Of a stretch of DNA of 64,000 bases, positions 63,206 to 64,000 are shown one piece after another; the first letter of the stretch is position 1, and each line of letters begins with the position of its first letter. The DNA is from Durusdinium trenchii (taxonomy: Eukaryota; Sar; Dinophyceae; Suessiales; Symbiodiniaceae), in assembly GCA_963970005.1 (NCBI GenBank), contig CAXAMN010003014.1, positions 276,580 through 340,579 of the forward strand. Reading direction: 5' to 3'. The notes below the pieces were generated by a model. It saw only the letters and a list, made by a program, of their open reading frames with translations, was not told the DNA's origin and did not search any database. The translations under genes were made by a program, and so were the position numbers.

Positions 63206-64000
63206 TCAGTACGGGAATGAGATGAGCTTTCCGAGCATTGGGAAAATGGCGAAGGTGATGCCAACATCCAATGAGACTCGAATCATACGTGGCCAGGTGC
63301 CAGAGTAGAAGAACATTGGGCCTTCATTCTTCATGATTTGCATCGCGCAATCCATGGTACTCTTGTAGAGTTTCTTGGCCTCTTCTCCCTGCATCCTAGT
63401 CTTCACAGTGTCCTGAGGCATTGTGCAAAGCACTGACACTGCGCCTGCGAAAGCGCCGGCTGCACCATTGTAGATGGGGTTGGTGTCCAAACTCTTGTCG
63501 CCACCAGTCATGAATTGCTTGGCATAAAATTGGACCGGGAAACGAACTGCTTGATTAGTGGCTTGCTTGGCGATGGTAGGGACCAATCCCATGTAAAGTC
63601 CACTGGGTCCTTCACTTTTCAAGATCTTCACCACGGCATCAAAGGATCCCGTGTAGTTCTTGGTGCCACGTCGAACGTCATCAGTGACCCGAGTCTTCAA
63701 AGTCTCAATAGGGGTCACAGCAAAAATGGCCTCGGACACTCCACCACACGCGCCCGCCAACATGCGCTTGGGAATGGTCAACTTACCTTGGTCATCCTTC
63801 ATGGCGTTGGCGGCTGTTTCGTAGCCAGTCCACCGGGCTGCCTGCTTTCCAGACGAGCCCAGAATCAAAGGCAGGGCCCCTCTGTAGAGTCCTTGTGGCC
63901 CATGTTGCGAAACGGTCTTTCTGGCACAGTCCAGCATGCCTGAGTACTCAGGGTTTGCTTTGGATTGCAACTGCAGCTGGGTCTTCACAAACTCCGTGGG
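63206..64000 (-). CDS. SLC25A1: Mitochondrial tricarboxylate (citrate) carrier, 5' end outside window
   Basis: The family exchanges citrate/isocitrate for malate across the mitochondrial inner membrane. The frame is open from the right edge to TGA at 63206. The first visible residues are PTEFVKTQLQLQ, the end of helix 1 of repeat 1. Two further carrier signatures follow: TPIETLKTRV (repeat 2) and MPQDTVKTRMQG (repeat 3). GLYRGALPLILGS, GLYMGLVPTIAKQATNQAVR and FYSGTWPRMIRVSLDVGITF match the citrate carrier better than other SLC25 members, especially KQxxNQAxRF and RVxLDVxxxF. About 265 of ~300 residues are present with no intron. The start codon and any targeting sequence are outside. Another organic-acid carrier is possible but less likely. 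Confidence 0.88.
   Translation of the reverse strand, partial: PTEFVKTQLQLQSKANPEYSGMLDCARKTVSQHGPQGLYRGALPLILGSSGKQAARWTGYETAANAMKDDQGKLTIPKRMLAGACGGVSEAIFAVTPIETLKTRVTDDVRRGTKNYTGSFDAVVKILKSEGPSGLYMGLVPTIAKQATNQAVRFPVQFYAKQFMTGGDKSLDTNPIYNGAAGAFAGAVSVLCTMPQDTVKTRMQGEEAKKLYKSTMDCAMQIMKNEGPMFFYSGTWPRMIRVSLDVGITFAIFPMLGKLISFPY

Noticed and set aside
1-64000. tRNA, rRNA, snRNA or spliced-leader genes
   Set aside because: No sequence with a convincing tRNA B-box plus cloverleaf, rRNA core, or full 22-nt leader followed by a GT donor was found by eye. A covariance-model scan would be decisive.

Overview
This window looks like nuclear DNA of a dinoflagellate, most plausibly of the Symbiodinium type (inference). 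Four things point there. Gene density is very low. The Ty1/copia-like polyproteins are of the type I know from these genomes (Gag with CCCH plus CCHC fingers, DPGAS/DSGATH/DTG proteases, VDD/GDD reverse transcriptases). One gene has introns that fit GT-AG, GC-AG and GA-AG boundaries. Most remaining DNA is short interspersed or tandem repeats. No bacterial, plastid or rRNA/tRNA gene was recognised.

Layout. 0-0.7 kb: a small minus-strand terminal exon with an upstream exon. 1.3-8.9 kb: CAG-, GA- and AAC-rich microsatellites embedded in repeated GC-rich units, with a 360-bp foldback element. 8.9-9.4 kb: an AT-rich island. 10.2-17.4 kb: an LTR retrotransposon with 5-bp target duplications whose 3' half is inverted relative to its 5' half. 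17.8-20.4 kb: candidate minus-strand exons, a block rich in the palindrome TTAGTTATAACTAA, and a 21-bp repeat array. 20.6-24.7 kb: a second, gag-protease-only retroelement between ~107-bp direct repeats. 25-29 kb: tandem repeats, including seven 73-bp units and a long ~60-bp array. 34.3-35.4 and 39.4-39.7 kb: arrays of a TACTAGGAGC repeat. 42.5-47.4 kb: a third copia element, minus strand, with 93-bp LTRs.

Recognisable host genes lie in the right half. A minus-strand copine gene (48.7-51.3 kb) is split into short exons. A single-exon JmjC-ankyrin protein occupies 55.0-57.0 kb, minus strand. The C-terminal part of a citrate carrier (SLC25A1-like) runs off the right edge, minus strand. Between them are coding-looking exons, several ending in proper splice signals, that I could not assign.

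The genes do not form a pathway or operon. The unifying theme is repeat invasion. A short repeat (core CCTCCAACCTAATAGCGATG) occurs at about 27 places from 19 kb onward but not before. It lies inside one copine intron and next to several predicted splice acceptors. All three retroelements are defective, through inversion, frameshift, loss of the integrase core, or loss of reverse transcriptase.
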